NCBI GenBank assembly: GCA_965276005.1
Contig: OZ254962.1
Location: forward strand, 744,001-808,000
DNA from: G965232465 sp965276005
GTDB taxonomy: Bacteria > Pseudomonadota > Alphaproteobacteria > JAQWUY01
DNA length: 64,000 nt
Direction of reading: 5' to 3'
Position 1 is the first letter of the stretch. The number at the start of each line of letters is the position of its first letter. Positions 17,087 to 25,725 of this stretch are shown here, in pieces. The position numbers and the translations under genes are program-made. The notes beneath the pieces were generated by a model. The model saw only the letters and a list, made by a program, of their open reading frames with translations. It ran no database searches and was not told where the DNA came from.

Positions 17087-17295
17087 AGAAAAGCTGTGCC
17101 AATCGATAACCGCCTTATCCGATTGCTGGTTTATATCGAGGGAAATATACCCCCCCCCCCCCCCCTAGAATATTTGAGAGTAGCGGCACCTTCTTGCACC
17201 ACGCCGCCTTGTGGTAAATTGTCCGCAAAAACCGTGCCACTAGCACACAAAGAAGTTATAGCCAACAAGCCGAATTTAATAGATCTGTAGTTCAT
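17087..17295 (-). pseudogene. True 5' end of adhesin 1: signal peptide and start codon, out of frame across a G16 run
   Basis: On the minus strand ATG 17295 has GGGAG eight bases upstream and begins MNYRSIKFGLLAITSLCASG followed by TVFADNLPQGGVVQEGAA. This is a signal peptide plus the LPQGG motif present in adhesins 2 and 3. At 17165-17150 the frame meets 16 G. After the run, the main adhesin frame continues YISLDINQQSDKAVIDW, as in the paralogs. From the ATG to the last base before the run is 130 nucleotides, so 14 or 17 G would join the two parts; with 16 G translation ends a few codons later. Confidence 0.8.
17150..17165 (-). repeat. Poly-G/C tract of 16 inside the adhesin 1 coding region
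   Basis: Sixteen consecutive C on the plus strand (G in the gene). It is the longest G/C run I noticed and lies 44 codons after the start codon, a classic position for translational phase variation. Confidence 0.92.
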
Positions 17296-17493
17296 TATTT
17301 ATCTCCCTTTAACTAAAAAAACTAACTGAATACATACAAGACGACTATACAAACATGTATTACAACATAATACAAGTAAAAAATATAAATATTTTTCGAT
17401 TCTTTCTTTTTCGGACGATAAACAATGTACACACATGTATACAAAGGGGGCGTTTACTACCTTTTTATATGCAGAATTTTTGACCACATAATA
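17296..17493 (-). promoter_or_regulatory. Intergenic region carrying the promoter of adhesin 1
   Basis: AT-rich, 198 bases between the adhesin 2 stop and the adhesin 1 start. Several TTGTAT/TATAGT-like boxes lie on the minus strand at 17330-17375, but no single pair stands out. No hairpin terminator for adhesin 2 is evident, so partial read-through from adhesin 2 into adhesin 1 is possible. Confidence 0.4.
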
Positions 17494-20400
17494 TCATGCG
17501 GGTTTTATGTCTGTATGGGCGGTTTTTTTTGTCACTGTCGATTGCTGTACAAATATGCGTTTCAAGGTTTCGTATAGTTTTTCGTCTATTTCATACAAAG
17601 GCACCGCTTTTTGTGCTTTGATATTGTTTGCCAACAACGCCATATCGTGTGTGGTGGTATATTTGGCTTTGTATGTAACTTGTGGTTTTGCAGTGTTAAA
17701 TACAGATGCAAAAGGTTTTTGTGTTAGCGGTTGGTATAGTACCTGCATATCGATACTGTTTAAATGGGCGTATATACCCGTGTTAAACAGGGCGTCGATA
17801 CCACTAACAGGGGTAGATACGCTGGCACTTGTTGCAGCTGTACCGCCGCCGATACCGTTCATGGCTATGGCAACGCCGGCACCTACTAGGACGATAACCG
17901 CTGCACCGCCGCCTCCGCCGCCGCCACCAGCACCACCGCCACCACCGCTATTGCCACCATTGCCATCGGGGAAGCCTAAATCGCCATTGCCATTGCCGCC
18001 GCCATTGCCGCCACCATTGCCGCCGCCAGCGGATGGGTTGGGGGTAATCTGGGTTGTTTGGTTGCTGTCGTGTACCAGTTTATAGTTTTTTAACTTGTCT
18101 GCCAATCCCACAACCACACTGGTTGTTGCCAACGACAGACCGTACAGCCTAAGCGGTTTATTAATGCCCACATTCGCATCGGCGGTTTCGCCTTTTAGGG
18201 TACCGGTTGTGGCTTGTGCCACTGTGGGGGGATTACCATCCGCAGCTACCCAGCCGCTATCCCCCTTTTGTGCTATGAATGTAGCCTGCGACACCGGTAT
18301 AGATACAACCTTTTTGCCATCGTATGGACGGGGGGCTACTGTAGCGGTTACTATCAGCGGGCGTTTGGTGATGCCAGACTTTAAATACCTTACCGGCACC
18401 CCATTGCTTGGGGCAACCATTTGATCCGCCTTATTGGGTATGCGTAAAACATAATTTTCCGCTCTCGCACCCGTTAGAGTGATTGTGTCTTTATTATCGA
18501 TATATATCTGTTTATATGGTTCTACTTTTTTATCCGCATAGCGAAACGATCGATTGCCGACTTTGCCGCTGTTATTGAAACGGAGGTGCACCTTATCGCC
18601 ACCGGCTATCCCTTTGTTATTAGCGGTATCGTCATCGAACCCGTCTTTACCTGCACTTGTATATACGGTTACGGTGGCTCCGGGTGTACCATCATAGACC
18701 CGACCACCCGATCGCAATTCCGTTACATCAAGGTATAATACCCGTTTTTTAACGCTTACCCATCTGCCTGTTTGTCGATTGTGCATATGTTTTAACTTGG
18801 TATCTGCATCCACACCGTCAGACCCCTTCGGTATGTACAGTTCATAGTTCTCTTTATCCGCCCCGGTGAGTGTCATTTTATCGACATCATCGAACAGCAC
18901 TTCTCGACCACCATATGTGACGGAGTCTCGTTTAAACGCCCCTGATACAATATGTAATTTTACATCGTCCCCTGTTATGAGGACACCTTTTTTATCCACA
19001 GAACCGGTATCAAATCCATCTTTTGCATTTTCCTGCAATAAATCCACTTTAGTGGTACCGTCATACACCATGTCTTGTGCTGTAAAATGGTCATCTCGCC
19101 AGTACAATGGGCGTTTGCTGATCGAGGCACCGCTTGCGTCCTCACGCAGCGGATCCATCAGACCGTATACGGGTTTGTTGTTACCGTCTTTATACACAGC
19201 CGTATACCCCGTATATTTGATGACAAGGTTTTCGCCTGCTTGGTGTACTTTATTACCGGCTGTGTTATAAAAATGACCTATACCACCGCTTATGGTGGCG
19301 TTAAAACTGGCGGTTTTATCATTTTTGTCCCCCCACCCGTTTACTTTGAATTGCAACCCGTCGAAGGTGGATTTTGCAAATTTAAAATTGTCATCGGTCG
19401 GGGCTTTGGAAGTTTTGTCATACGGTTTGGTTATGTTGACCGCTGCGGCTAAGGTTAATTTGGGATTATGGCTATATACAAAACCAGATGTGTGTTTTAG
19501 AGTATCGCCAGCATTATCGTCCGCATTCGATTGAAAGGGGGTACCGCTGGTGTCGTATGTTTTGTTAAATTGGGCAAAACCGTAATTTATACCCTTTAGG
19601 GTGTTTGCCACAGGGGTTTTTGTCCATACCAAGTAGCGGGCTTTATCTACTTCTAACGCCCTTGCGTCCGATTGATTGGTAAATGTGTCTGCCCTAAGAG
19701 CGATAGCCACCACACCTTTAGCCTGTACGACTACAGATCGTATTTTGCCGCCTTGCAGAACGACAATTTCCGAAGTTGCACCCAGATGCACAATGCCGAC
19801 CTTCTTCCCTTGTGCTCGCCAAACAGTGATTTTACCCGTTTGTGTTTTTTGCACATCGGCACCGTTTTTGCCCGCCAGCATTTCGATAATCAGCTGTTTT
19901 GTGCCGGTGTGTAAAGTAACCCCCTTAGCAACAGTGATTTCGGCATTGCCATCGTCCCGTTCGTTTACATCTGTGCTGGCACTGCTATCATTTGCGGTTA
20001 TTTTCAGCCCGCCTGCTATTTCTACATCTTTATTGATGATAACCGACCGCCCAGCAATTAAGGTCAATTTCGCCCCTGTGTGTGTGGTTATTATACGGTC
20101 ATTGATAGTAATATCGTTATCGGCGACAATGACTAAGGGTGTACCTGCTTGTAATGTTTGTTGCCAAGTTTGTGCCTCTGCGGTTTGGGCGATATTCATC
20201 AAGTACACCGCCCCCCTATTGCTGCCCCCTGAGTCGTCACCGGAGGCACCGACCACTAGTTTCGACCCATCGGCACTTAACGATACACTATGCCCAAAAC
20301 TATCTCTATCTTGCAATGAAACGCTAGAGCTGTGGGTAATTTTTTTGGTCTGCTTTATGGAATCGCCCCATGTAGAGCCACCGATAGTGTACAAATACAC

Positions 20401-23037
20401 CGCCCCCCTACTGGCACCAGACCAGCTTACGGCACTGCCGCTGTCGTCGCCATACGCCCCCACCGCTAATTTCGACCCGTCATCGCTTAGCGATACACTG
20501 GTGCCGAAATAATCGTACTGGTTTAGAGAAACACCTTGTTTATGTGTTATCTTTGTCACTTGTTTTACCGTATCCCATTGCCCACCCGTAATGGTAAACA
20601 GGTATACCGCCCCGTGATCGGGTACATTGTTGTCTTGCTCATCGCCCATCGCCCCCACCGCCAACTTCGATCCATCGGCACTTAACGACACACTGCTGCC
20701 AAAGTGATCGTATTTGTCGAGGGTAATCTTGCCATCGCCACTGGCATCAGAGGCGATTCTTTTGTTGTGTTCTATGGTATCCCATTTTGCCCCCGTAATG
20801 GTAAACAGATGCACCGCCCCCACATAAAAATTGTTCACAGAACCATACTTGTCTTTATCACTATACTTATCTTGCCCCACCGCCAACTTCGATCCGTCAT
20901 CGCTTAGCGATACACTGCGACCGAACGCCCCGATAGGCCCCAATGACAGAGACCCACCCCCCACCAAAGGGCTACCATCGGCAATCTTTTGCGTTTGTGT
21001 TATCACATATCCTCCCCCGACAGCAAACAGATACACGGCACCACTGGAAAAATGCCCCGCATCGGCGTCTCCGCTGGCACCGACCGCCAACTTTTTCCCG
21101 TCTGCGCTGAGCGATACACTGCTGCCAAAATAGCTATTTTTATCCAATGTCAAGGTACCGGCACTGCCATCACTTTTTTTGACGACAGTATTATGGGCGA
21201 GCTTGTGCCTCTGTGTTATGGTACTGCCCCAATCGGAGACACCAAAAGTATACAAATATACCGCACCATAGTTGCTGGCGTTGCCCCCTGCATCATCGCC
21301 TCTTGCCCCAATGGCTATCTTTGTCCCATCATCGCTGAGCGATACCCCGCTGCCAAAAAAGTCACCATCCTTCAATGACACCAAAGAATGGCTGTTGGAA
21401 ATCTTGTATATCTGGTCTATTTGGGTTCCCCATGCCTTGCCTACAACGATATTTTTCGGGTCGAGCAAAATAACCCCATTGCCTGCACTCACCCGTTTTA
21501 AACCGAAGCTGTCGACCCGTTTTTTGCCCGATATTTCCACCGCCCCGCCGCCGGTGCTACCGGTTGCATCGATAGCCGCATAATTGTTTGTGGTGTGATT
21601 CGCCCATAGAATCGCTGTGCCGCCCGTACCCGAATCGGACGATACGACAATATTTACGCCCGTGCCTAGTGAAGTTTTAGCCGCACTGACAAGATCGCTA
21701 TTATCCCCCCAACGGTTTACAAATAAATCTTGGGTGCGTTTGTCGAGAGAACCGGTTTTCGGGCCGTATCCCCCGCCTTGAAATGCCCCGCCTAAACGAA
21801 TCCGTCCGCCTTGAGTTTTGCCCGCTGCCGATAAGGTACCAGATAACAATCCGACCAAGCCGCCTTTGTTGCTGATGTCGATAGTACCGCCGTACCCGTC
21901 CGCACTGTCGGCTTTAAAATCTGCAGAGCCTAATACTTTTGTACCCTGTTTGCCTAAGCCGCCAATAAACGACAGACTGCCGCCTTTGGCTTTTCCCGAT
22001 ACATCAAAACGGGTACTAGCGTTTAGGTTTGCCCCGTGTTGTAACGATACCTTAACTGTGCCGCCCGTGCCATTTTGTGCCACCGCCGACACTATACCGC
22101 TGCTGTCGATGGTATCCGCATCGATGGCAATAGTGCCGGCGGTGCCATAGTCCGCATCAGCGGTGATTCGCCCACTACTAGTAATCCCCACCGTACCGCC
22201 ACTAATCGATATAACACCGTCTGTGGAAGACACGGTGTTTGCCGATACAATACCATCGATCGAAATAGTTTGGCGGAGAATATCGGAGGCATCGGCAACG
22301 GCTATGTCGATAAATCCACCCCGGGAGTCGATAGTACCGCCTAAATCAAGGGTAGCCGCAACTTTGTTGCCTTGCGAATCGGTGAGTGTATCCCATGTGT
22401 CCGTAGGCACTTCGACCCGTAAAAAATCGCTGTTGCCAAACGACATGACAATCTTTTCGCCACCGGCAAAACCCACCTTACCGACAAGGGCTCGAACGGT
22501 ACCACCGTTTTTAACCGCCCCACCAAGTAACGCCACAAAACCCCCATCATCGACCGAAATACGACCCCGATTCGAAACAACGCCATTGCTACCGCTTTTT
22601 GTAAATGTATAATCGCCATTCAAAAAATCATCGTTGTCAATGTCAAGAGTAGAGGCAACAAAACCGCCCGTGTCGATAACACCGTCCGCAGTAATCCGTA
22701 TGCCGTTGGGATTGACCAAAAACACACTGCCATTAGCGTTAATCCGCCCGGCAATCTCCGAAGTAAAACCCCCCGTAACCCGATTTAAGGTTGCCGAATC
22801 GCCACTGGGTTGGTTAAAGTTTACCGTATTATCTTTACCCACAGAAAAACTTTTCCAATCGATAACCGCTTTATCCGATTGCTGATTTATGTTCAGGGTA
22901 TCGCCCGTATACTGGATACCAGCCGCCCCGTGTTGTACCACGCCCCCTTGTGGTAAATCGCCCGCAAACCCTATGTTGCCAGCACACAAAGAAGACATAG
23001 CCAACACAACAAACTTTCCCAATTTCCTACGCATCAT
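17494..23037 (-). CDS. Giant TpsA/FHA-like adhesin 2 with MBG/YDG domains, intact
   Basis: This 1,847-residue protein starts with a signal peptide (MMRRKLGKFVVLAMSSLCAG). GGGGAA precedes the start; a second ATG three bases on may be the real one. Residues about 30-470 are the haemagglutination-activity/two-partner-secretion domain with NINQQSDKAVIDWKSFSVGK and NPNGIRITADG. Only six FG-GAP repeats follow (about 540-950), then a second beta-helix-like part with LIAGRS. Residues about 1150-1660 contain several MBG/YDG-type modules (KPYDKTSK, MVYDGTTK, RVYDGTPG, RPYDGKK), found in large bacterial adhesins. A Gly-rich linker, a hydrophobic segment (AAVIVLVGAGVAIA) and the conserved C-terminal domain end it. 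It is probably secreted through a TpsB pore not encoded in this window. It is the only one of the four carrying MBG/YDG modules. Confidence 0.82.
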   Translation of the reverse strand: MMRRKLGKFVVLAMSSLCAGNIGFAGDLPQGGVVQHGAAGIQYTGDTLNINQQSDKAVIDWKSFSVGKDNTVNFNQPSGDSATLNRVTGGFTSEIAGRINANGSVFLVNPNGIRITADGVIDTGGFVASTLDIDNDDFLNGDYTFTKSGSNGVVSNRGRISVDDGGFVALLGGAVKNGGTVRALVGKVGFAGGEKIVMSFGNSDFLRVEVPTDTWDTLTDSQGNKVAATLDLGGTIDSRGGFIDIAVADASDILRQTISIDGIVSANTVSSTDGVISISGGTVGITSSGRITADADYGTAGTIAIDADTIDSSGIVSAVAQNGTGGTVKVSLQHGANLNASTRFDVSGKAKGGSLSFIGGLGKQGTKVLGSADFKADSADGYGGTIDISNKGGLVGLLSGTLSAAGKTQGGRIRLGGAFQGGGYGPKTGSLDKRTQDLFVNRWGDNSDLVSAAKTSLGTGVNIVVSSDSGTGGTAILWANHTTNNYAAIDATGSTGGGAVEISGKKRVDSFGLKRVSAGNGVILLDPKNIVVGKAWGTQIDQIYKISNSHSLVSLKDGDFFGSGVSLSDDGTKIAIGARGDDAGGNASNYGAVYLYTFGVSDWGSTITQRHKLAHNTVVKKSDGSAGTLTLDKNSYFGSSVSLSADGKKLAVGASGDADAGHFSSGAVYLFAVGGGYVITQTQKIADGSPLVGGGSLSLGPIGAFGRSVSLSDDGSKLAVGQDKYSDKDKYGSVNNFYVGAVHLFTITGAKWDTIEHNKRIASDASGDGKITLDKYDHFGSSVSLSADGSKLAVGAMGDEQDNNVPDHGAVYLFTITGGQWDTVKQVTKITHKQGVSLNQYDYFGTSVSLSDDGSKLAVGAYGDDSGSAVSWSGASRGAVYLYTIGGSTWGDSIKQTKKITHSSSVSLQDRDSFGHSVSLSADGSKLVVGASGDDSGGSNRGAVYLMNIAQTAEAQTWQQTLQAGTPLVIVADNDITINDRIITTHTGAKLTLIAGRSVIINKDVEIAGGLKITANDSSASTDVNERDDGNAEITVAKGVTLHTGTKQLIIEMLAGKNGADVQKTQTGKITVWRAQGKKVGIVHLGATSEIVVLQGGKIRSVVVQAKGVVAIALRADTFTNQSDARALEVDKARYLVWTKTPVANTLKGINYGFAQFNKTYDTSGTPFQSNADDNAGDTLKHTSGFVYSHNPKLTLAAAVNITKPYDKTSKAPTDDNFKFAKSTFDGLQFKVNGWGDKNDKTASFNATISGGIGHFYNTAGNKVHQAGENLVIKYTGYTAVYKDGNNKPVYGLMDPLREDASGASISKRPLYWRDDHFTAQDMVYDGTTKVDLLQENAKDGFDTGSVDKKGVLITGDDVKLHIVSGAFKRDSVTYGGREVLFDDVDKMTLTGADKENYELYIPKGSDGVDADTKLKHMHNRQTGRWVSVKKRVLYLDVTELRSGGRVYDGTPGATVTVYTSAGKDGFDDDTANNKGIAGGDKVHLRFNNSGKVGNRSFRYADKKVEPYKQIYIDNKDTITLTGARAENYVLRIPNKADQMVAPSNGVPVRYLKSGITKRPLIVTATVAPRPYDGKKVVSIPVSQATFIAQKGDSGWVAADGNPPTVAQATTGTLKGETADANVGINKPLRLYGLSLATTSVVVGLADKLKNYKLVHDSNQTTQITPNPSAGGGNGGGNGGGNGNGDLGFPDGNGGNSGGGGGAGGGGGGGGAAVIVLVGAGVAIAMNGIGGGTAATSASVSTPVSGIDALFNTGIYAHLNSIDMQVLYQPLTQKPFASVFNTAKPQVTYKAKYTTTHDMALLANNIKAQKAVPLYEIDEKLYETLKRIFVQQSTVTKKTAHTDIKPA

Positions 23038-23377
23038 TTCCCCAATCGCCTATTGCATCCTAAAAGTAAATATATATTCAACATATGCACACTATCGAAT
23101 ATAAAGTGTCAAATATAGCACCCCTTATAGATTATGATACCACACTATATTGCGTTTGTACAGAAAAAGTGAAAAAAAAAAAAAACTTTTAATAGATATT
23201 TATTTATTTTTATCCTTAAAAATCAATGTGTTATTGCTTATAATTCGCCTGTAAAAAAATTTAAATTATAGGGTAAATTGTCGTATTTTGCACTATATGG
23301 CTTGACTTATTGCCCGTATTTTTGTACACAAGGGGCAGGCTTTGAAAACACAGTACAACAACAATAAGGATTCACAT
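23038..23377. other. Divergent intergenic region between adhesin 2 and fabD
   Basis: This AT-rich region of 340 bases has no gene. For adhesin 2 (minus strand) a TTGACA lies at 23112-23107 with only a weak -10 behind it. On the plus strand there is a perfect TATAAT at 23239-23244 and a TTGACT/TACACA pair at 23302-23330 upstream of fabD. A run of 14 A occupies 23172-23185 but does not sit between recognisable -35 and -10 boxes. Confidence 0.6.
23302..23330 (+). promoter_or_regulatory. Possible fabD promoter
   Basis: TTGACT (23302-23307), 17-base spacer, TACACA (23325-23330), 48 bases before the fabD start. An alternative is the TATAAT at 23239-23244 with a poor -35. Confidence 0.4.
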
Positions 23378-24322
23378 ATGTCAAAATGTTTGGTATTTCC
23401 CGGTCAAGGGTCGCAATTCATCGGTATGGGGAAGGCGTTATATACGACCTTTGATACGGCAAAACAGATTTTTCATACGGTCGATGACAGTCTGGATTTT
23501 AAATTGTCGCATATGATGTTTTGCGGCGATGCACAAGCTTTAAACATGACCGAAAATACGCAACCTGCCTTGATGGCGGTGTCTGTGGCGGTGGCACAGG
23601 TGTTGCGGCGGGATTTTGACTTTGACATTGCCCAAAACATAGCATATGTGGCGGGGCATTCGTTGGGCGAATATTCTGCCCTGTGTGCGGTAGATGTGCT
23701 GGATGTGGCAACCACTGCGAAATTGTTAAGACTGCGCGGGCAAGCCATGCAACGGGCGGTACCTGCGGGTGTAGGGGCAATGGCGGCGATTTTAGGGGTC
23801 GACTTTGCCACCGCCGAACACATCGCCCAAGACGCCTCAAACGACCAATATCAATGCAGTGCCGCCAACGACAACATCGACGGGCAAGTGGTCATCAGCG
23901 GACACAAACAGGCGGTCGAAACCGCAACCGCCCTCGCCAAAACCGCCGGGGCAAAACGGGCGATGATACTGCCCGTATCCGCCCCGTTTCACTGTCCCCT
24001 AATGGCACCGGCACGGGAGGCGATGCAACAGGCGTTACACAATGTGCCATTCAACCGCCCGTTGGTGCCGATCGTTACCAATGTAACCGCCCAGCCGCAA
24101 ACCAATACGGACATCATCCGTCAAGGGCTTGTCGACCAAGTGTGCGGGCGGGTGCGATGGCGGGAAACTCTGGCAACCCTGCAACAACACGGGGTCGACA
24201 GGCTCATAGAACTAGGGGCGGGCAAAGTGTTATCGGGTATGGTGCGGCGGATGCCGAATATGGACGCTATCAGTCTGCACACCCCACAAGATATAGAAAC
24301 TTTTGTAACAGACAACAACTGA
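23378..24322 (+). CDS. fabD: Malonyl-CoA:ACP transacylase
   Basis: This 314-residue enzyme moves malonate from CoA to acyl carrier protein for fatty acid elongation. It has the N-terminal FPGQGSQFIGMG motif, the nucleophile motif GHSLGEYSAL with the active-site Ser at about residue 92, and the catalytic His region SAPFHCPLM. The length is normal for FabD. I chose ATG 23378 over an upstream TTG because it has AAGGA eight bases upstream and gives the standard N-terminus. It heads the fabD-fabG-acpP cluster; fabG starts ten bases after its stop. Confidence 0.95.
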   Translation: MSKCLVFPGQGSQFIGMGKALYTTFDTAKQIFHTVDDSLDFKLSHMMFCGDAQALNMTENTQPALMAVSVAVAQVLRRDFDFDIAQNIAYVAGHSLGEYSALCAVDVLDVATTAKLLRLRGQAMQRAVPAGVGAMAAILGVDFATAEHIAQDASNDQYQCSAANDNIDGQVVISGHKQAVETATALAKTAGAKRAMILPVSAPFHCPLMAPAREAMQQALHNVPFNRPLVPIVTNVTAQPQTNTDIIRQGLVDQVCGRVRWRETLATLQQHGVDRLIELGAGKVLSGMVRRMPNMDAISLHTPQDIETFVTDNN

Positions 24323-24332
24323 GGAGAACAAC

Positions 24333-25070
24333 ATGTTTGATTTAACAGGTAAAAACGCTTTGATAACCGGTGCCTCCGGCGGCTTGGGCAGTGAAATCGC
24401 CCGAGTCTTGCACTCTTTGGGGGCGACTGTGGGTATCAGCGGTACCCGTATCGCCCCGCTGCAACAGCTGGCATCGGAGTTGCACAGTCGAGTCCATATT
24501 ATACCTGCGGACTTGACGGACAACGATTCTATCGACCGCTTGTATGCGGATGCAGAAAGTGCCACCGGCGGTATCGACATCTTGGTAAACAACGCCGGTA
24601 TCACCAAAGACGGGCTGGCGATGCGGATGAAAGACAGCGACTGGGATACGGTTATACAAGTCAATTTGACCGCCGCATTTAGACTGTGCCGGGCGGCAAC
24701 AAAAGCCATGATACGGCGGCGATACGGGCGTATTATCAATATTACTTCGGTGGTCGGTACACAAGGCAACCCGGGGCAGATGAATTATTGTGCCTCAAAA
24801 GCCGGCATGGTCGGCATGGCAAAGGCTCTGGCCCACGAAGTCGCCGCCCGGGGCATCACCGTAAACAACATCGCCCCCGGGTTTATCGCATCGGATATGA
24901 CCAACACCCTAAACGCTAAACAAGCCGAAACCATCTTGCGGCAAATCCCACAAGGCAAAATGGGCACCGCCGCCGATATTGCCAACGGTGTAGCGTACTT
25001 GGCAAGCGACATGGCGGGCTATATTACCGGTCATACTTTACATATCAACGGGGGTATGATAATGGTATAA
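24333..25070 (+). CDS. fabG: 3-oxoacyl-ACP reductase
   Basis: This 245-residue short-chain dehydrogenase reduces 3-oxoacyl-ACP with NADPH. The cofactor motif TGASGGLGSEIA is at residues 12-23, NNAG at about 86-89, the catalytic Ser in INITSVVG at about 138, and the catalytic Tyr/Lys in MNYCASKAGM (Y-x3-K). The C-terminal GHTLHINGGM is typical of FabG. GAGGAG precedes the start. It lies between fabD and acpP, confirming a fatty-acid role rather than a generic SDR. Confidence 0.95.
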   Translation: MFDLTGKNALITGASGGLGSEIARVLHSLGATVGISGTRIAPLQQLASELHSRVHIIPADLTDNDSIDRLYADAESATGGIDILVNNAGITKDGLAMRMKDSDWDTVIQVNLTAAFRLCRAATKAMIRRRYGRIINITSVVGTQGNPGQMNYCASKAGMVGMAKALAHEVAARGITVNNIAPGFIASDMTNTLNAKQAETILRQIPQGKMGTAADIANGVAYLASDMAGYITGHTLHINGGMIMV

Positions 25071-25091
25071 ATGTTTTTTCACATTTTTTAC

Positions 25092-25120
25092 TTGAAAAAG
25101 CACATGGGACTTGTTACATT
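25092..25120 (+). promoter_or_regulatory. acpP promoter
   Basis: TTGAAA (25092-25097), 17-base spacer, TACATT (25115-25120), just after the fabG stop. A separate promoter fits the high demand for acyl carrier protein. Confidence 0.6.
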
Positions 25121-25128
25121 CGTCCAGA

Positions 25129-25165
25129 TGACAACTTTTTTTGTATAGACAACTTTTTTTGTATA
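25129..25165 (+). repeat. Tandem 18-base direct repeat in the acpP leader
   Basis: GACAACTTTTTTTGTATA occurs at 25129-25146 and 25148-25165, separated by one base, between the promoter and the ribosome binding site of acpP. No function assigned. Confidence 0.8.
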
Positions 25166-25176
25166 AGGGAAATAAA

Positions 25177-25410
25177 ATGAGTGATGTTTTAGAACGCGTA
25201 AGCAAAATTGTAGTAGAGCACTTGGGTGTTGACGAAGATAAAGTGATGGCAAGTGCCTCGTTTATCGATGACTTGGGGGCGGACAGCTTGGATACTGTGG
25301 AATTGGTCATGGCTTTCGAAGAAGAGTTCGACCTAGAAATCCCAGACGACGCAGCGGAAAAAATCGCAACCGTACAAGATGCTGTGTCTTATATCGAACA
25401 AAATGCCTAA
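25177..25410 (+). CDS. acpP: Acyl carrier protein
   Basis: This is a 77-residue acidic ACP. The phosphopantetheine attachment motif is GADSLDTVEL, with the Ser at about residue 37, and the protein starts MSDVLERVSKIVVEHLGVDE. It carries the growing acyl chain and is the substrate of FabD and FabG encoded just before. AAGGGA lies seven bases before ATG 25177; an upstream in-frame start at 25141 has no such site and adds a non-family tail. In many alphaproteobacteria fabF follows acpP; here it does not. Confidence 0.96.
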   Translation: MSDVLERVSKIVVEHLGVDEDKVMASASFIDDLGADSLDTVELVMAFEEEFDLEIPDDAAEKIATVQDAVSYIEQNA

Positions 25411-25459
25411 CTGTTACAGTATTCGAATGTGATATGACTAACGCTATGTGAATGAGTTG

Positions 25460-25693
25460 TGTAAAAGCGGTTGCAACCGCTGAGGACGGTAGCCCGATGT
25501 GGTGCTCGATCGGCGGGAAGTGCGGTAAATCCACATTAAACGCACGGGGGGCAAAGCCCCCTTGTATAAAGGCGGTTGCAACCGCTGAGGGCGTAAGCCC
25601 GATGTGGTGCAGAGCCGGGGGGAGTGCGTGTGGTATTTTGTCGCACGAAGTGCGGTAAAATCCACATTAAACGCACGGGGGGCAAAGCCCCCT
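25460..25693 (+). repeat. Two copies of a palindromic intergenic repeat element downstream of acpP
   Basis: Copy 1 (about 25460-25562) and copy 2 (about 25563-25693) share the perfect palindrome GCGGTTGCAACCGC, then CCGATGTGGTGC, AGTGCGGTAAA, TCCACATTAAACGCACGG and a GGGGGGC-AAA-GCCCCC hairpin. Copy 2 has about 27 extra bases in the middle, themselves able to form GTGCG/CGCAC. They resemble REP/mosaic-type intergenic elements. Short open frames across them are repeat artefacts. Confidence 0.75.
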
Positions 25694-25705
25694 AAAGTTT
25701 TTTTT
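25677..25705 (+). terminator. Terminator downstream of acpP
   Basis: GGGGGGC, loop AAA, GCCCCCT, then TAAAGTTTTTTTT. The stem is the end of the second repeat copy, so the repeat element supplies the terminator. Confidence 0.7.
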
Positions 25706-25725
25706 GTTTCTAATCGGGTAGGCAT

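Noticed and set aside
17150..17165. Treating the G16 run as proof of a pseudogene
   Set aside because: The reading frame on both sides is otherwise well preserved near the tract, so a reversible length change or sequencing error is at least as likely as permanent loss.
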